In this document: piece after piece, positions 24,261 to 33,185 of the stretch | How the letters are laid out: each line of letters starts with the position of its first letter | Position numbering within the stretch: position 1 is the first letter of the stretch | Source: an uncultured Massilia sp. | Lineage (GTDB): Bacteria; Pseudomonadota; Gammaproteobacteria; Burkholderiales; Burkholderiaceae_D | Assembly: GCF_913773735.1 (NCBI RefSeq) | Contig: NZ_CAJYEB010000041.1 | Location: forward strand, 62,001-126,000 | Reading direction: 5' to 3' | Length of the DNA stretch: 64,000 bases | Notes under the pieces: generated by a model | Seen by the model: only the letters and a program-made list of their open reading frames with translations | Databases searched by the model: none | What the model was told of the DNA's origin: nothing | Made by a program: the position numbers and the translations under genes

Positions 24261-24992
24261 ATGAAAGCCATGATCTTCGCCGCCGGCCGCGGCGAGCGGA
24301 TGCGTCCGCTGACCGACAGCTGCCCCAAGCCCCTGCTGAAGGTGCGCGGCCGCCCCCTGATCACCTGGCACGTGATCAACCTGGTCCGCGCCGGCATCAG
24401 GGACATCGTCATCAACCATTCCCACCTCGGCCACATGATCGAGGAGGAGCTGGGCGACGGCAGCCGGTACGGCGCGCGCATCGCCTACTCGCACGAGCCG
24501 GTGCCGCTGGAAACGGCGGGCGGCATCGCCAACGCGCTGCACCTGCTGGGCGACGCCCCCTTCCTGGCCGTGTCGGGCGACATCTACGCGCCCTACTTCG
24601 ACTTCGGGCAGACCCTGGACGCGCTGAAGGACACCGACGCCGTCGGCCGGCCGATCCCGCTCGAAAAGCGCGACATCGCCTGGCTGTACCTGACGCCGAA
24701 CCCGTGGCACAACCCCGGGGGCGACTTCGGCATGACCATGTACACGCTGACCAACGACGGCGACCCGAAGTGGAATTTCGCGGGCATCGGCGTGTACCGT
24801 CCCGAAATGTTCGACGGCATCCGTGCGGGCGAGTTCCTCAAATTCGGCCCGCTGATGCGCAAGTTCATCGAGCAGGGCCGCGTCGGCGGCGAGATCTACG
24901 ACGGCCAGTGGGTCAACGTGGGTACCGTGCAGCAGCTCGAGGAACTCAACGCCCCCTTCGCGTCGGCCACGGCGGCCGCGAAGAAAGCGTGA
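24261..24992 (+). CDS. murU: N-acetylmuramate alpha-1-phosphate uridylyltransferase MurU
   Basis: 243 residues, nucleotidyltransferase fold. The signature is MIFAAGRGERMRPLTDSCPK with PLL (G-x-G-x-R-x5-PK). MurU couples UTP to MurNAc-1-P, giving UDP-MurNAc and bypassing the fosfomycin-sensitive MurA step. The AmgK gene is directly upstream. The stop overlaps the start of pepP by one base (TGATG), implying translational coupling. Confidence 0.92.
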   Translation: MKAMIFAAGRGERMRPLTDSCPKPLLKVRGRPLITWHVINLVRAGIRDIVINHSHLGHMIEEELGDGSRYGARIAYSHEPVPLETAGGIANALHLLGDAPFLAVSGDIYAPYFDFGQTLDALKDTDAVGRPIPLEKRDIAWLYLTPNPWHNPGGDFGMTMYTLTNDGDPKWNFAGIGVYRPEMFDGIRAGEFLKFGPLMRKFIEQGRVGGEIYDGQWVNVGTVQQLEELNAPFASATAAAKKA

Positions 24993-26356
24993 TGGACACG
25001 ACGGCCGCACGCGACACGCGCGCCTGCGCCGCGCGCCGCGCGCGCCTGGCAGCGCAGATGCCGCCGGGCGCCGTGGCGGTGCTGCCGACGGCGCCGCCGG
25101 CCATCCGCAACGGCGACAGCGAGTACCCGTACCGCCACGACAGCTATTTCTACTACCTTACCGGCTTCACCGAACCGGAGAGCGTGCTGGTGCTGGTCGC
25201 CGCCCACGGCGAACGGCCGGCGCGGTCCATCCTGTTCTGCCGCGAAAAGCATCCCGAGCGCGAGATCTGGGACGGCTTCCGCTACGGCCCGCAGGCGGCG
25301 CGCGCCGCGTTCGGCGTCGACGAGGCCTTCGCCATCGACGCCATCGACACCGAGCTGACGCGCATCCTGGCCGACGCGCCCGCGCTGTACTACGCGCTGG
25401 CCGCCAACGCCGCGCTGGACGCGCGCGTCAAGGGCTGGATGGACGCGGTGCGCGCGCTGGCCCGCGGCGGCACGACGGCGCCGGCAAGCTTCCACGACCT
25501 GCTGCCGCTGCTGGACGAGATGCGCCTGCTGAAGGACGACGGCGAGCAGGCGACCATGGCGCGCGCCGGCCGGATCTCGGCGCAGGCGCATGCGCGCGCG
25601 ATGGGCGCGGCCCGCCCCGGCGTGTTCGAATACGCGCTGGAAGCGGAGCTGCTGTACGAATTCCGCAGGAACGGCGCCCAGTTCCCGGCCTATACCCCGA
25701 TCGTGGCCTCCGGTCCGAATGCCTGCGTGCTGCACTACAACGCCAACGACCGGCAGGTGCGCGACGGCGAGCTGGTGCTGATCGACGCCGGCTGCGAGCT
25801 GGACGGCTACGCGGCCGACATCACCCGCACCTTCCCCGTCAATGGCCGCTTCGACGCCGCCCAGCGCACGCTGTACGAGCTGGTGCTGGCGGCGCAGCGG
25901 GCCGCGTTCGCGGCGATCGCGCCAGGCCGGCCGTATGCCGGCTTCCACGAGGCGGCGCTGCGCGTGCTGGTGCAGGGCATGCTCGACCTGGGCCTGGTCG
26001 ACAGGTCGAAGGTCGGCAACGTCGACGACGCCATCGCCGCGCGCGCCCACCTGCCGTTCTACATGCACGGCACCGGCCACTGGCTGGGGATGGACGTGCA
26101 CGACGTCGGCGCCTACCGCGACGTGACGCAGCCGGGCAAGCCGTCGCGCCTACTGCAGCCGGGCATGGCGCTGACGGTGGAGCCGGGCATCTACGTGCGC
26201 CCGGCCGACGGCGTGCCGGAAGCGTTCTGGAACATCGGCATCCGCATCGAGGACGACGTGATCGTCACCGAGGACGGGCCGCGCATCCTCACCGGGGATG
26301 CGCCGAGGGAAGTGGCCGAGATCGAGGCACTGGTCGGAAAGGGCATGCATGGCTGA
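24992..26356 (+). CDS. pepP: Xaa-Pro aminopeptidase (aminopeptidase P)
   Basis: 454 residues. The N-terminal aminopeptidase P domain (YPYRHDSYFYYLTGF) precedes a pita-bread metallopeptidase domain. The metal ligands are in IDAGCELDGYAADITRTFPV (two Asp), HGTGHWLGMDVHDVG (His), and the two Glu in LTVEPGIYV and IRIEDDVIV. It releases N-terminal residues preceding proline. It overlaps murU by one base and the next gene by eight, so the four genes from amgK read as one operon. Confidence 0.95.
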   Translation: MDTTAARDTRACAARRARLAAQMPPGAVAVLPTAPPAIRNGDSEYPYRHDSYFYYLTGFTEPESVLVLVAAHGERPARSILFCREKHPEREIWDGFRYGPQAARAAFGVDEAFAIDAIDTELTRILADAPALYYALAANAALDARVKGWMDAVRALARGGTTAPASFHDLLPLLDEMRLLKDDGEQATMARAGRISAQAHARAMGAARPGVFEYALEAELLYEFRRNGAQFPAYTPIVASGPNACVLHYNANDRQVRDGELVLIDAGCELDGYAADITRTFPVNGRFDAAQRTLYELVLAAQRAAFAAIAPGRPYAGFHEAALRVLVQGMLDLGLVDRSKVGNVDDAIAARAHLPFYMHGTGHWLGMDVHDVGAYRDVTQPGKPSRLLQPGMALTVEPGIYVRPADGVPEAFWNIGIRIEDDVIVTEDGPRILTGDAPREVAEIEALVGKGMHG

Positions 26357-27512
26357 GATGGAAACGATGCGGGTGGACGTGGCGATCTGCGGCGCCGGCC
26401 CGGTGGGCATGGCGCTGGCGGTCCTGCTGGCGCGGCGCGGCGTGGACGGCGCGCGCATCGCGCTGGTCGACGCGAAGGCGCTCGGCCAGGCGATCGCGGA
26501 CCCGCGCTCGATCGCGCTGTCCTGGGGCAGCCGCATGCTGCTCGAGGAAGCGCTGTCCTGGCCGCTGCCGGCCACCGCGATCCACGAGATCCACGTCTCG
26601 CGCCGCGGCCACCTGGGCCGCAGCCTGATGGACCGCGGCGAGCACGGCGTCGAGGCGCTGGGCTACGTGGCGCGCTACGGCGACGTCGTCGACGCGCTGG
26701 CGCGCGCCTGCGAGCGCATGGGCGTGCAGGTGCTGCGCCCGGTGCGCGTGGCATCGCTCGACGAACACGCCGACCACGTGCTGCTGCACCTGGACGACGG
26801 CCGCCTGCTGCGCGCCGGCGTGGCCGTGCAGGCCGAGGGCGGGGTGTTCGACGAACAGGCCGGGCGGGCGCGCCGGCGCGACTACGGCCAGACCGGCGTG
26901 ATCGCGCGCGTCAGCGCCGACCGCCCGGTCGCGCACCGCGCCTTCGAACGCTTCACCGACGAGGGCCCGCTGGCCCTGCTGCCGCAGGACGGCGCCGACG
27001 GCCACCAGTACGCGCTGGTCTGGTGCGTGCAGCCGGAGCGCGCCCAGCGCCTGCTCGCGCTGGGCGACGACGATTTCCTGCGCGCGCTGGGCGACGCCTT
27101 CGGCGAACGCCTGGGCGCCTTCACCCGGGTGTCGGAACGCGTGGCCTTCCCGCTCGGCCTGAACGCCGCCGCGGCCTTCACGGCGCGCACGGTCGCCATC
27201 GGCAACGCGGCGCAGACGCTGCACCCGGTGGCCGGCCAGGGACTGAACCTGGGCTTGCGCGACGCGGCGGTGCTGGCGCGCCTGCTGGCCCGCGCCACCG
27301 ACCACGACGCCGTACCGGACGCCATCGCGCGCTTCGCCGCCGAGCGCGGCCGCGACCGCGACACCGTGATCCGCGTCACCGACACGATGGCGCGCGTGTT
27401 CGCCGACAAGGGGCCGCTGCAGCCGCTGTTCGGGCTGGCGCTGGCGGCGTTCGATACCGTCCGGCCGGCGCGCATGCTGCTGGCCGAACTGATGATGTTC
27501 GGGCGGCGGTGA
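26349..27512 (+). CDS. FAD-dependent hydroxylase, UbiH/UbiF/VisC family
   Basis: 387 residues. The dinucleotide-binding motif is VAICGAGPVGMALAVLLAR (about 9-27) and the second FAD motif is AIGNAAQTLHPVAGQGLNLG. DPRSIALSWGSRMLLE is typical of the ubiquinone-ring hydroxylases. It probably hydroxylates a ubiquinone precursor, but which carbon cannot be told from sequence. In gammaproteobacteria ubiH also follows pepP. It overlaps pepP by 8 bp and is followed by a family 1 repeat. Confidence 0.85.
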   Translation: MAEMETMRVDVAICGAGPVGMALAVLLARRGVDGARIALVDAKALGQAIADPRSIALSWGSRMLLEEALSWPLPATAIHEIHVSRRGHLGRSLMDRGEHGVEALGYVARYGDVVDALARACERMGVQVLRPVRVASLDEHADHVLLHLDDGRLLRAGVAVQAEGGVFDEQAGRARRRDYGQTGVIARVSADRPVAHRAFERFTDEGPLALLPQDGADGHQYALVWCVQPERAQRLLALGDDDFLRALGDAFGERLGAFTRVSERVAFPLGLNAAAAFTARTVAIGNAAQTLHPVAGQGLNLGLRDAAVLARLLARATDHDAVPDAIARFAAERGRDRDTVIRVTDTMARVFADKGPLQPLFGLALAAFDTVRPARMLLAELMMFGRR

Positions 27513-27524
27513 CGCCGCAACACC

Positions 27525-27566
27525 GGGGTCGGAGCCCCTTGAAAAGCAACACCGGGCTCTGACCCC
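27525..27566. repeat. family 1 hairpin repeat (42 bp)
   Basis: GGGGTCGGAGCCCC and GGGCTCTGACCCC enclose TTGAAAAGCAACACC. This matches the 42-bp units at 34881 and 34973 closely, including the CTTGGAAAAGCA-like loop. It lies between the convergent UbiH-family gene and pntB and could act as a 3'-end hairpin for either. Confidence 0.85.
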
Positions 27567-27581
27567 TGCCCTGCCATCGCG

Positions 27582-29039
27582 TCACTCGACCGTCTTGACC
27601 ATCGACTCGATCACTTTCTTGGCGTCGCCGAACACCATCATCGTGTTCGGCTGGTAGAACAGGTCGTTGTCCAGCCCCGCGTAGCCCGATGCCATCGAGC
27701 GCTTGTTGACGATGATGCTGCGCGCCTTGTACGCCTCCAGGATCGGCATCCCGGCGATGGGCGACTTCGGATCCTTGGCCGCCGGGTTCACCACGTCGTT
27801 CGCGCCCAGCACCAGCACCACGTCGGTCTGGCCGAACTCGCCGTTGATGTCCTCCATCTCGACGACCTGGTCGTACGGCACCTCGGCCTCCGCCAGCAGC
27901 ACGTTCATGTGGCCCGGCATGCGCCCGGCCACCGGGTGGATCGCGTAGCGCACCTGCACGCCGTGCGCCGTCAGCTTGTCGACCAGTTCCTTGACCGTGT
28001 GCTGGGCGCGCGCCACCGCCAGGCCGTAGCCGGGCACGATGATCACGCTTTCGGCGTTCTGCAGGATGAAGGCGGCGTCCTCGGGCGAGCCGGATTTCAC
28101 CGGGCGCTGCTCCCTGGCGCCGCCGGCGTCGGCGCCGGACGCCTCGCCGCCGAAGCCGCCCAGGATCACGTTGAAGAAGGAGCGGTTCATCGCCTTGCAC
28201 ATGATGTACGAGAGGATCGCGCCCGACGAGCCCACCAGCGAGCCGGCGATGATCAGCATCGAGTTGTTCAGCGAGAAGCCGATGCCGGCGGCCGCCCAGC
28301 CCGAGTACGAGTTCAGCATCGACACCACCACCGGCATGTCGGCGCCGCCGATCGGGATGATGATCAGGACGCCCAGCACGAAGGCCAGCACGGCCATCAC
28401 GATGAACGGCGTCCAGGCGGGCGCCGCGCCGCCGGAAAAGCAGAACACCAGGCCCAGCACGACGATCGCGATCGCCACCGCCAGGTTGATCAGGTGCTGG
28501 CCCGGGTAGCGCACCGGCGCGCCCTGGAACAGGCGGAACTTGTACTTGCCGGCCAGCTTGCCGAAGGCGATCACGGAACCGGAGAACGTGACCGCGCCCA
28601 CGAACGTGCCGATGAACAGTTCGAGGCGGTTGCCGAAGGGGAGCGGCTCGCCGCGCGCGGCGATGCTGAAGGCCCACGGCTCGGACACGGCGGCCACCGC
28701 GATGCAGACCGCGGCCAGGCCGATCAGCGAGTGCATCGCGGCCACCAGTTCCGGCATCTTGGTCATCTCGACGCGGCGCGCCGCCACGGCGCCGATGGCG
28801 CCGCCGACCACCACGCCCAGCAGCACCAGGCCGAAGCCCATGCCGCCCGTGCGCAACTGTTCCTGCAGCTTGAACATCAGCGCGATGGTGGTCAGCACGG
28901 CGATCGCCATGCCGGCCATGCCGAAGGCGTTGCCGGTGCGCGCCGACGCCGGCGACGACAACCCCTTGAGGGCCTGGATGAAGCAGACCGACGCCACCAG
29001 GTACAGCAGCGTCACGAGGTTCATGCTGACGAAGCTCAT
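27582..29039 (-). CDS. pntB: proton-translocating NAD(P) transhydrogenase subunit beta
   Basis: 485 residues. The N-terminal half has about nine membrane helices; the C-terminal NADP-binding domain starts near VIIVPGYGLAVARAQHTVKE and contains GANDVVNPAAKDPKSPIAGM. With the alpha subunits it uses the proton gradient to make NADPH from NADH. The start MSFVSMNLVTLLYL overlaps the pntAB stop by 4 bases. Confidence 0.95.
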   Translation of the reverse strand: MSFVSMNLVTLLYLVASVCFIQALKGLSSPASARTGNAFGMAGMAIAVLTTIALMFKLQEQLRTGGMGFGLVLLGVVVGGAIGAVAARRVEMTKMPELVAAMHSLIGLAAVCIAVAAVSEPWAFSIAARGEPLPFGNRLELFIGTFVGAVTFSGSVIAFGKLAGKYKFRLFQGAPVRYPGQHLINLAVAIAIVVLGLVFCFSGGAAPAWTPFIVMAVLAFVLGVLIIIPIGGADMPVVVSMLNSYSGWAAAGIGFSLNNSMLIIAGSLVGSSGAILSYIMCKAMNRSFFNVILGGFGGEASGADAGGAREQRPVKSGSPEDAAFILQNAESVIIVPGYGLAVARAQHTVKELVDKLTAHGVQVRYAIHPVAGRMPGHMNVLLAEAEVPYDQVVEMEDINGEFGQTDVVLVLGANDVVNPAAKDPKSPIAGMPILEAYKARSIIVNKRSMASGYAGLDNDLFYQPNTMMVFGDAKKVIESMVKTVE

Positions 29040-29389
29040 GCGACCTCCTTCGCCTTGGCGGCGGCGACGTCCCCGTCCGTGGCGGCCGGCCTGGCGGCGC
29101 GCGGCTCCTTCTTCCTGAACATCTCGAGCATGCGCTGGGTGACGAGGAAGCCGCCGAACACGTTGACGGCGGCCAGCGCCACCGCCACGGTGCCGGCCAC
29201 CTGCCCGGTCAGGCCCTCGGTCAGGCCGGCCGCCAGCATGGCGCCGACGATGATGATGGCCGAGACGGCATTGGTCACCGCCATCAGCGGCGTGTGCAGC
29301 GCCGGCGTGACGTTCCACACCACGTGGTAGCCGACGTAGATCGCCAGCACGAAGATGATCAGGTTGATGATGGTATGACTGATTTCCAT
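29036..29389 (-). CDS. pntAB: NAD(P) transhydrogenase subunit alpha, part 2 (membrane)
   Basis: 117 residues with about three or four membrane helices, equal to the C-terminal membrane part of one-piece PntA. NVTPALHTPLMAVTNAVSAI is the conserved helix. A charged Ala/Lys-rich tail of about 25 residues follows the last helix. The split alpha subunit is usual in alpha- and betaproteobacteria. AAGGAGA precedes the ATG; 22 bp separate it from pntAA. Confidence 0.93.
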   Translation of the reverse strand: MEISHTIINLIIFVLAIYVGYHVVWNVTPALHTPLMAVTNAVSAIIIVGAMLAAGLTEGLTGQVAGTVAVALAAVNVFGGFLVTQRMLEMFRKKEPRAARPAATDGDVAAAKAKEVA

Positions 29390-29411
29390 GGCTGTCTCCT
29401 TGTCGTCCTGC

Positions 29412-30527
29412 TCAGGGTTTGCGCAGCACTTCGCCGCCGCTCGCGACCAGCACGGCGCGCACGATCTCGTCCTCGCGGTCGATCGCCAGCTTGCCGTCCT
29501 TGTCGATCACCAGCTTGAGGAAGTCGAGCACGTTGCGCGCGTACAGGGCGGACGCGTCGGCCGCCACCAGCGCCGCCAGGTTCGGCTCGCCGATGATGGT
29601 CACGCCGTGCTTGACCACCGTCCTGCCGTATTCCGTCAGCGGGCAGTTGCCGCCCTGGGCGATGGCCATGTCGACGATGACGGCGCCCGGCTTCATCGCG
29701 CGCACCGTGTCCTCGCCGATCAGCACCGGCGCCTTGCGGCCCGGGATCAGGGCGGTGGTGACGACGATGTCGGCCAGTTTCGCGCGCTCGTGCACCAGCC
29801 CGGCCTGGCGCCGCATCCAGTCGGCCGGCATCGGACGCGCATAGCCGCCGCTGCCCTGCGCGATCTCGCGTTCCTCGTCGGTCAGGAAGGGCACGTCGAT
29901 GAACTTGGCGCCCAGCGACTCGACCTGTTCCTTGACCGGCGGACGCACGTCGGACGCCTCGATCACGGCGCCCAGGCGCTTGGCCGTGGCGATCGCCTGC
30001 AGGCCGGCCACGCCCACGCCCATGATCAGCACGCGCGCGGCCTTGACGGTGCCGGCCGCCGTCATCAGCATCGGCATGAAGCGCTGGTAGGCGTTGGCGG
30101 CCAGCAGGATGGCCTTGTAGCCGGCGATGTTGGCCTGCGAGGACAGCACGTCCATCGACTGCGCGCGCGTGATGCGCGGCGCCGCCTCCAGCGCGAAGGC
30201 GTCCAGGCCGTGGCGTGCCAGCACGCCCAGGCCGTCGGCGTCGAACGGATCGAGCATGCCCACCAGCGCGGCGCCGGAGCGCATCAGCGCGAGTTCGTCG
30301 GGCGACGGCGCGCGCACCTTCAGCACCAGGTCGGCGCCCAGCGCCTCGGCCGCGCTGCCGATGCGCGCGCCGGCGGCGGCGTAGGCGTCGTCGGTCACGG
30401 AGGCGTGCAGGCCGGCGCCCGACTGCACGACGATCTCGTGCGCCCCGGCCAGTTTCTTGACGGTTTCGGGAGTGGCTGCGACGCGCGTTTCTCCGGGCCT
30501 GGATTCAGCCGGCACACCAATTCTCAT
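29412..30527 (-). CDS. pntAA: NAD(P) transhydrogenase subunit alpha, part 1 (NAD-binding)
   Basis: 371 residues, soluble dI domain that binds NADH. It is a relative of alanine dehydrogenase: MRIGVPAESRPGETRVAATP at the start, the Rossmann loop IMGVGVAGLQAIATAKRLGA, and the mobile loop GYARPMPADW. GGAGG precedes the ATG. First gene of pntAA-pntAB-pntB. A 275-bp gap to the divergent nudJ holds both promoters; I could not place them with confidence. Confidence 0.95.
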   Translation of the reverse strand: MRIGVPAESRPGETRVAATPETVKKLAGAHEIVVQSGAGLHASVTDDAYAAAGARIGSAAEALGADLVLKVRAPSPDELALMRSGAALVGMLDPFDADGLGVLARHGLDAFALEAAPRITRAQSMDVLSSQANIAGYKAILLAANAYQRFMPMLMTAAGTVKAARVLIMGVGVAGLQAIATAKRLGAVIEASDVRPPVKEQVESLGAKFIDVPFLTDEEREIAQGSGGYARPMPADWMRRQAGLVHERAKLADIVVTTALIPGRKAPVLIGEDTVRAMKPGAVIVDMAIAQGGNCPLTEYGRTVVKHGVTIIGEPNLAALVAADASALYARNVLDFLKLVIDKDGKLAIDREDEIVRAVLVASGGEVLRKP

Positions 30528-30802
30528 GATGCCTCCGTGTAATTAATAAACTGTCTAGAATCTAGCACGTAACCATTGTGCCGATGGCGCATGCGCCCGG
30601 CCTTACCCGGCGCGGGTGACATCAGTGGTTTTTCGTAAACAGATCGCCGAGATTGCATTCACGTTGCTGTATACCTGCCCATAGTGTTTGCTTTGTTGCT
30701 ATATATCAACATTCATTCGAATCGGAAGTGTTGCGCCGCAGCGTGAGCATGAGCAACCCTTGTTCCATCAGGGTAGAATGTCGGCTCACAACAAGGACGC
30801 GC

Positions 30803-31312
30803 ATGACCCATACCTTCAGACCGTCAGTCACCGTCGCCGCGATCATCGAACGCGATGGCCGTTTCCTGCTGATCGAAGAGGAAACCAGCGACGGCATCCG
30901 CCTGAACCAGCCGGCCGGCCACCTCGACCCCTACGAATCGCTCGAGCAGGCGGTGATCCGCGAAGCGCTGGAAGAAACGGCGCACGAATTCATCCCGGAA
31001 GCCCTGGTGGGCATGTACATCTCGCGCTACCACTCGAAGTCGCGCGGCACCGACGTGACCTACCTGCGCTTCACGTTCTGCGGCAAGGCCGGCCGCGAAT
31101 ACGACCGGCCCCTCGACGAAGGCATCCTGCGCACGATGTGGATGACGCGCGACGAACTGGCGGCCTGCCAGGAACGCCACCGCAGCCCGATGGTATTGCG
31201 CTGCGTGGACGACTACCTGGCCGGCAAGCGCACGTCCCTGGACCTGCTGTACACCGACCATTCCGTCTTCCTCGAGGACGACGGACTCTCCATCAAACCG
31301 GACGTAACGTAA
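30803..31312 (+). CDS. nudJ: Nudix phosphohydrolase NudJ
   Basis: 169 residues. The Nudix box is GHLDPYESLEQAVIREALEE followed by T (consensus Gx5Ex7REUxEExGU). NudJ in E. coli removes phosphate from thiamine diphosphate precursors and nucleoside di/triphosphates. Its position just before mnmA (3 bp gap) is the same as in E. coli, which supports the name. The longer open frame upstream lacks family similarity, so I start at MTHTFRPSVTVAA with AAGGA upstream. Confidence 0.88.
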   Translation: MTHTFRPSVTVAAIIERDGRFLLIEEETSDGIRLNQPAGHLDPYESLEQAVIREALEETAHEFIPEALVGMYISRYHSKSRGTDVTYLRFTFCGKAGREYDRPLDEGILRTMWMTRDELAACQERHRSPMVLRCVDDYLAGKRTSLDLLYTDHSVFLEDDGLSIKPDVT

Positions 31313-31315
31313 AAC

Positions 31316-32425
31316 ATGAGCAAGAAAAAAGTCGTGATCGGGATGTCGGGCGGCGTCGACTCCTCGGTCGCGGCCTGGATGCTGAAGGAACAGGGCTACG
31401 ACGTCGTCGGCCTGTTCATGAAGAACTGGGAAGACGACGACGATTCCGAATACTGCTCCACGCGCCAGGACTGGATCGACGCGGCCAGCGTGGCCGACGT
31501 CGTCGGCGTGGACATCGAGGCGGTCAACTTCGCCGCCGAATACAAGGACCGCGTGTTCGCGGAATTCCTGCGCGAATACCAGGCCGGCCGCACGCCCAAC
31601 CCGGACGTGCTGTGCAACGCCGAGATCAAGTTCAAGGCCTTCCTGGACCACGCGATGAAGCTGGGCGCGGACCTGATCGCGACCGGCCACTACGCGCGCG
31701 TGCGCCACAACGGCGCGACCGACCGGTTCGAGCTGCTGAAGGCCTTCGACGCCACCAAGGACCAGAGCTACTTCCTGCACCGCCTGAACCAGGCGCAGTT
31801 GTCGAAGGCGCTGTTCCCGCTGGGCGAGATCCCGAAGACCGAGGTGCGCAAGATCGCCGAGAAGCTGCAGCTGCCGAACGCCCAGAAAAAGGATTCGACC
31901 GGCATCTGCTTCATCGGCGAGCGCCCGTTCCGCGAGTTCCTGGGCCGCTACCTGCAGCACAAGCCGGGGCCGATCAAGCTCGACGACGGCCGCACGGTCG
32001 GCGAGCACGTCGGCCTGTCGTTCTACACGCTGGGCCAGAGGAAGGGCATCGGCATCGGCGGCCTGAAGTCGCACAAGAACGCGGACGGCACCAGCGCGCC
32101 GTGGTTCGTGGCGCGCAAGGACATCGCCAGCAACACCCTGTACATCGTGCAGGGCCACGACCATCCGTGGCTGCTGTCGGGCGAACTGGGCGCCGGCCAG
32201 GCCAGCTGGGTCGCCGGCGCCGCCCCCGCGCCGCGCGCCCTGTCGGCCAAGACCCGCTACCGCCAGGCCGACGTGGCCTGCACCGTCGCGCCCGACGGAC
32301 CGGATCGGTTCGCGCTGCGCTTCGACGCCCCGCAATGGGCCGTCACGCCCGGCCAGTCGGCCGTGCTGTACGACGGCGACGTCTGCCTGGGCGGCGGCAT
32401 CATCGACCGGGCCTCGGCCGCCTGA
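31316..32425 (+). CDS. mnmA: tRNA 2-thiouridylase MnmA
   Basis: 369 residues. The PP-loop is GMSGGVDSSVAAW (about 9-21). The two catalytic Cys are in NPDVLCNAEIKF (about 103) and STGICFIGERPF (about 200). It adds sulphur to U34 of tRNA for Glu, Gln and Lys, fed by IscS and Tus relay proteins. It is probably co-transcribed with nudJ. A GC hairpin (32432-32454) without a T tract lies after the stop. Confidence 0.96.
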   Translation: MSKKKVVIGMSGGVDSSVAAWMLKEQGYDVVGLFMKNWEDDDDSEYCSTRQDWIDAASVADVVGVDIEAVNFAAEYKDRVFAEFLREYQAGRTPNPDVLCNAEIKFKAFLDHAMKLGADLIATGHYARVRHNGATDRFELLKAFDATKDQSYFLHRLNQAQLSKALFPLGEIPKTEVRKIAEKLQLPNAQKKDSTGICFIGERPFREFLGRYLQHKPGPIKLDDGRTVGEHVGLSFYTLGQRKGIGIGGLKSHKNADGTSAPWFVARKDIASNTLYIVQGHDHPWLLSGELGAGQASWVAGAAPAPRALSAKTRYRQADVACTVAPDGPDRFALRFDAPQWAVTPGQSAVLYDGDVCLGGGIIDRASAA

Positions 32426-32631
32426 TCGTCGTGGCCCCCGCGCCGCGGGGGCCATCGCATTTCCTTCCCGACTGTTGCATCGCCATGCAAAATCGATGAA
32501 TTTTGCGCCGTGATTAGCATTTCTCCATCGTATCGGCCGGCGAAATATCGTACTCTTCGGTTATATTTCCACACGGAAAAATTAATTGCAAATTTACAAG
32601 CGCACCATTCCGCGTGCAATAAAGGAAAATC

Positions 32632-33111
32632 ATGGCTGAAGACATCGAAAACACGGCGAACGAGGTCCTGTCGTTCCGCCTCGGCGGCGAGGAGTATGCG
32701 ATCAGCATCCTCAAGGTCCAGGAGATCCGCGGCTACGACAACGTCACCCGCATCGCCAATGCGCCCGACTACCTGAAGGGCGTCGTCAACCTGCGCGGCA
32801 TCATCGTGCCGATCGTCGACATGCGCATCAAGTTCCGGGTCGGCACGCCGACCTACGATGCGTTCACCGTGGTCATCGTCCTGAACATCAACGGCCACAC
32901 GATCGGCATGGTGGTCGACAGCGTCTCCGACGTCGTCACCCTGACCCCGGACCAGATCAAGGCGGCCCCGGACATGGGCGCCAGCGTGTCGACCGAGTTC
33001 CTGCGCGGCCTGGGCACCGTCGGCGAGCGCATGCTGATCCTGCTCGACATCGACAGGCTGCTCGGCTCCGAAGAAATGGGCCTGCTGGCCGCGGCCCGCT
33101 CGGCCGCCTGA
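32632..33111 (+). CDS. cheW: chemotaxis coupling protein CheW
   Basis: 159 residues made of one CheW SH3-like domain. FRLGGEEYAISILKVQEIRG, NAPDYLKGVVNLRGIIVPIV and the final ERMLILLDIDRLL are the family motifs. CheW bridges chemoreceptors to the kinase CheA. The chemoreceptor gene directly downstream suggests that they work together. AAAGGA precedes the ATG; the 206-bp AT-rich upstream region holds the promoter. CheA is not in the window. Confidence 0.95.
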   Translation: MAEDIENTANEVLSFRLGGEEYAISILKVQEIRGYDNVTRIANAPDYLKGVVNLRGIIVPIVDMRIKFRVGTPTYDAFTVVIVLNINGHTIGMVVDSVSDVVTLTPDQIKAAPDMGASVSTEFLRGLGTVGERMLILLDIDRLLGSEEMGLLAAARSAA

Positions 33112-33185
33112 GCGCCGGCAGTCCTCCCGTCTCCCGGCCGCGGCATGCCGCCGCGGCCTCCCGTATCCCCTTCCACACCATCGAT

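Noticed and set aside
32432..32454. Hairpin after mnmA as a terminator
   Set aside because: The stem TGGCCCCCG/CGGGGGCCA is good but no T run follows, so I did not call it a terminator.
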